Assembly: GCA_015056865.1 (NCBI GenBank)
Contig: SVFM01000024.1
Location: 1 to 40,125, forward strand
Length of the DNA stretch: 40,125 nt
From: Lachnospiraceae bacterium
Lineage (GTDB): Bacteria > Bacillota > Clostridia > Lachnospirales > Lachnospiraceae
Reading direction: 5' to 3'
A program made the translations under genes and the position numbers. Under the pieces are notes generated by a model. The model saw only the letters and a list, made by a program, of their open reading frames with translations. It made no database searches and was not told where the DNA came from. Below are positions 40,083 to 40,125 of this stretch, in pieces (the stretch's first letter is position 1; every line of letters starts with the position of its first letter).

Positions 40083-40125
40083 ATGAATTCATATTATTCA
40101 ACTTTGGAGGAAGAATCAAGAGAAA
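40083..40125 (+). CDS. Possible start of a gene cut by the window edge
   Basis: ATG at 40083 opens a frame, MNSYYSTLEEESRE, still open at the last base. No ribosome site precedes it, although GGAGG occurs inside at about 40106. It is too short to judge. The true start could lie further right, beyond that GGAGG. Confidence 0.2.
   Translation, partial: MNSYYSTLEEESRE

Noticed and set aside
1..40125. CRISPR array, tRNA, rRNA, phage structural genes or an integrase/att pair.
   Set aside because: No regularly spaced repeats, cloverleaf-like sequence, rRNA segments or phage and integrase proteins were recognised on either strand.

Overview
The window reads as a chromosome segment of a low-to-mid GC anaerobic Firmicute, most likely a gut Lachnospiraceae-type Clostridium. 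This is inferred from gene content and protein style: glycyl-radical metabolism, a B12 riboswitch, LytTR/XRE regulators, AGGAGG ribosome binding sites and sigma-A type promoters. The species cannot be named from sequence alone. Two stretches are visibly more AT-rich than the rest (about 1-11.5 kb and 36.2-39.9 kb) and carry accessory genes. The middle is richer in GC and reads as core chromosome.

Layout. (1) 1-2.05 kb: the tail of an IS3-type transposase runs into a MazG-like gene. A small XRE regulator and a purM-like gene broken by one frameshift follow. (2) 2.2-11.5 kb: a compact cluster that looks like a small biosynthetic locus. It has a pair of half-size ABC exporters, a nucleotidyltransferase-fold protein, a stand-alone acyl carrier protein, an adenylate-forming ligase and two tandem copies of an unrecognised 357-residue protein, the first broken by an amber codon. 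(3) 11.6-14 kb: four regulators in a row (double-HTH, LytTR response regulator, two XRE proteins). (4) 14-18 kb: an AAA/DUF4143 ATPase under a perfect inverted repeat, an S8 serine protease, and an OmpR-type regulator whose receiver lacks the phospho-acceptor Asp.

(5) 18-26.3 kb: a large putative glycoside hydrolase, a glycerate 2-kinase, then a cobalamin riboswitch with an intrinsic terminator in front of a glycyl-radical diol dehydratase and its activase. This is a plausible B12-off switch for a B12-independent enzyme. (6) 26.4-29.8 kb: a 219-bp near-perfect palindrome that starts at a predicted transcription start, a Y-family DNA polymerase with a YolD partner, and an IS481-like insertion with a 27-bp direct duplication that copies the 3' end of yolD. 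(7) 29.8-33.8 kb: a membrane glucosyltransferase-like protein, adenosine deaminase and an SGNH-hydrolase lipoprotein. (8) 33.9-36.1 kb: nagA (minus strand) and a MerR/TipAS regulator with a 19-bp-spacer promoter. (9) 36.2-40.1 kb: a BrnT/BrnA toxin-antitoxin pair, a self-inhibited type Fic protein with its own HTH, a KAP-type P-loop NTPase, and an interleaved hairpin region at the right edge. Together these look like a defence or stress island.

No tRNA, rRNA or CRISPR array was recognised. All similarity calls come from reading motifs by eye. No database search was run.
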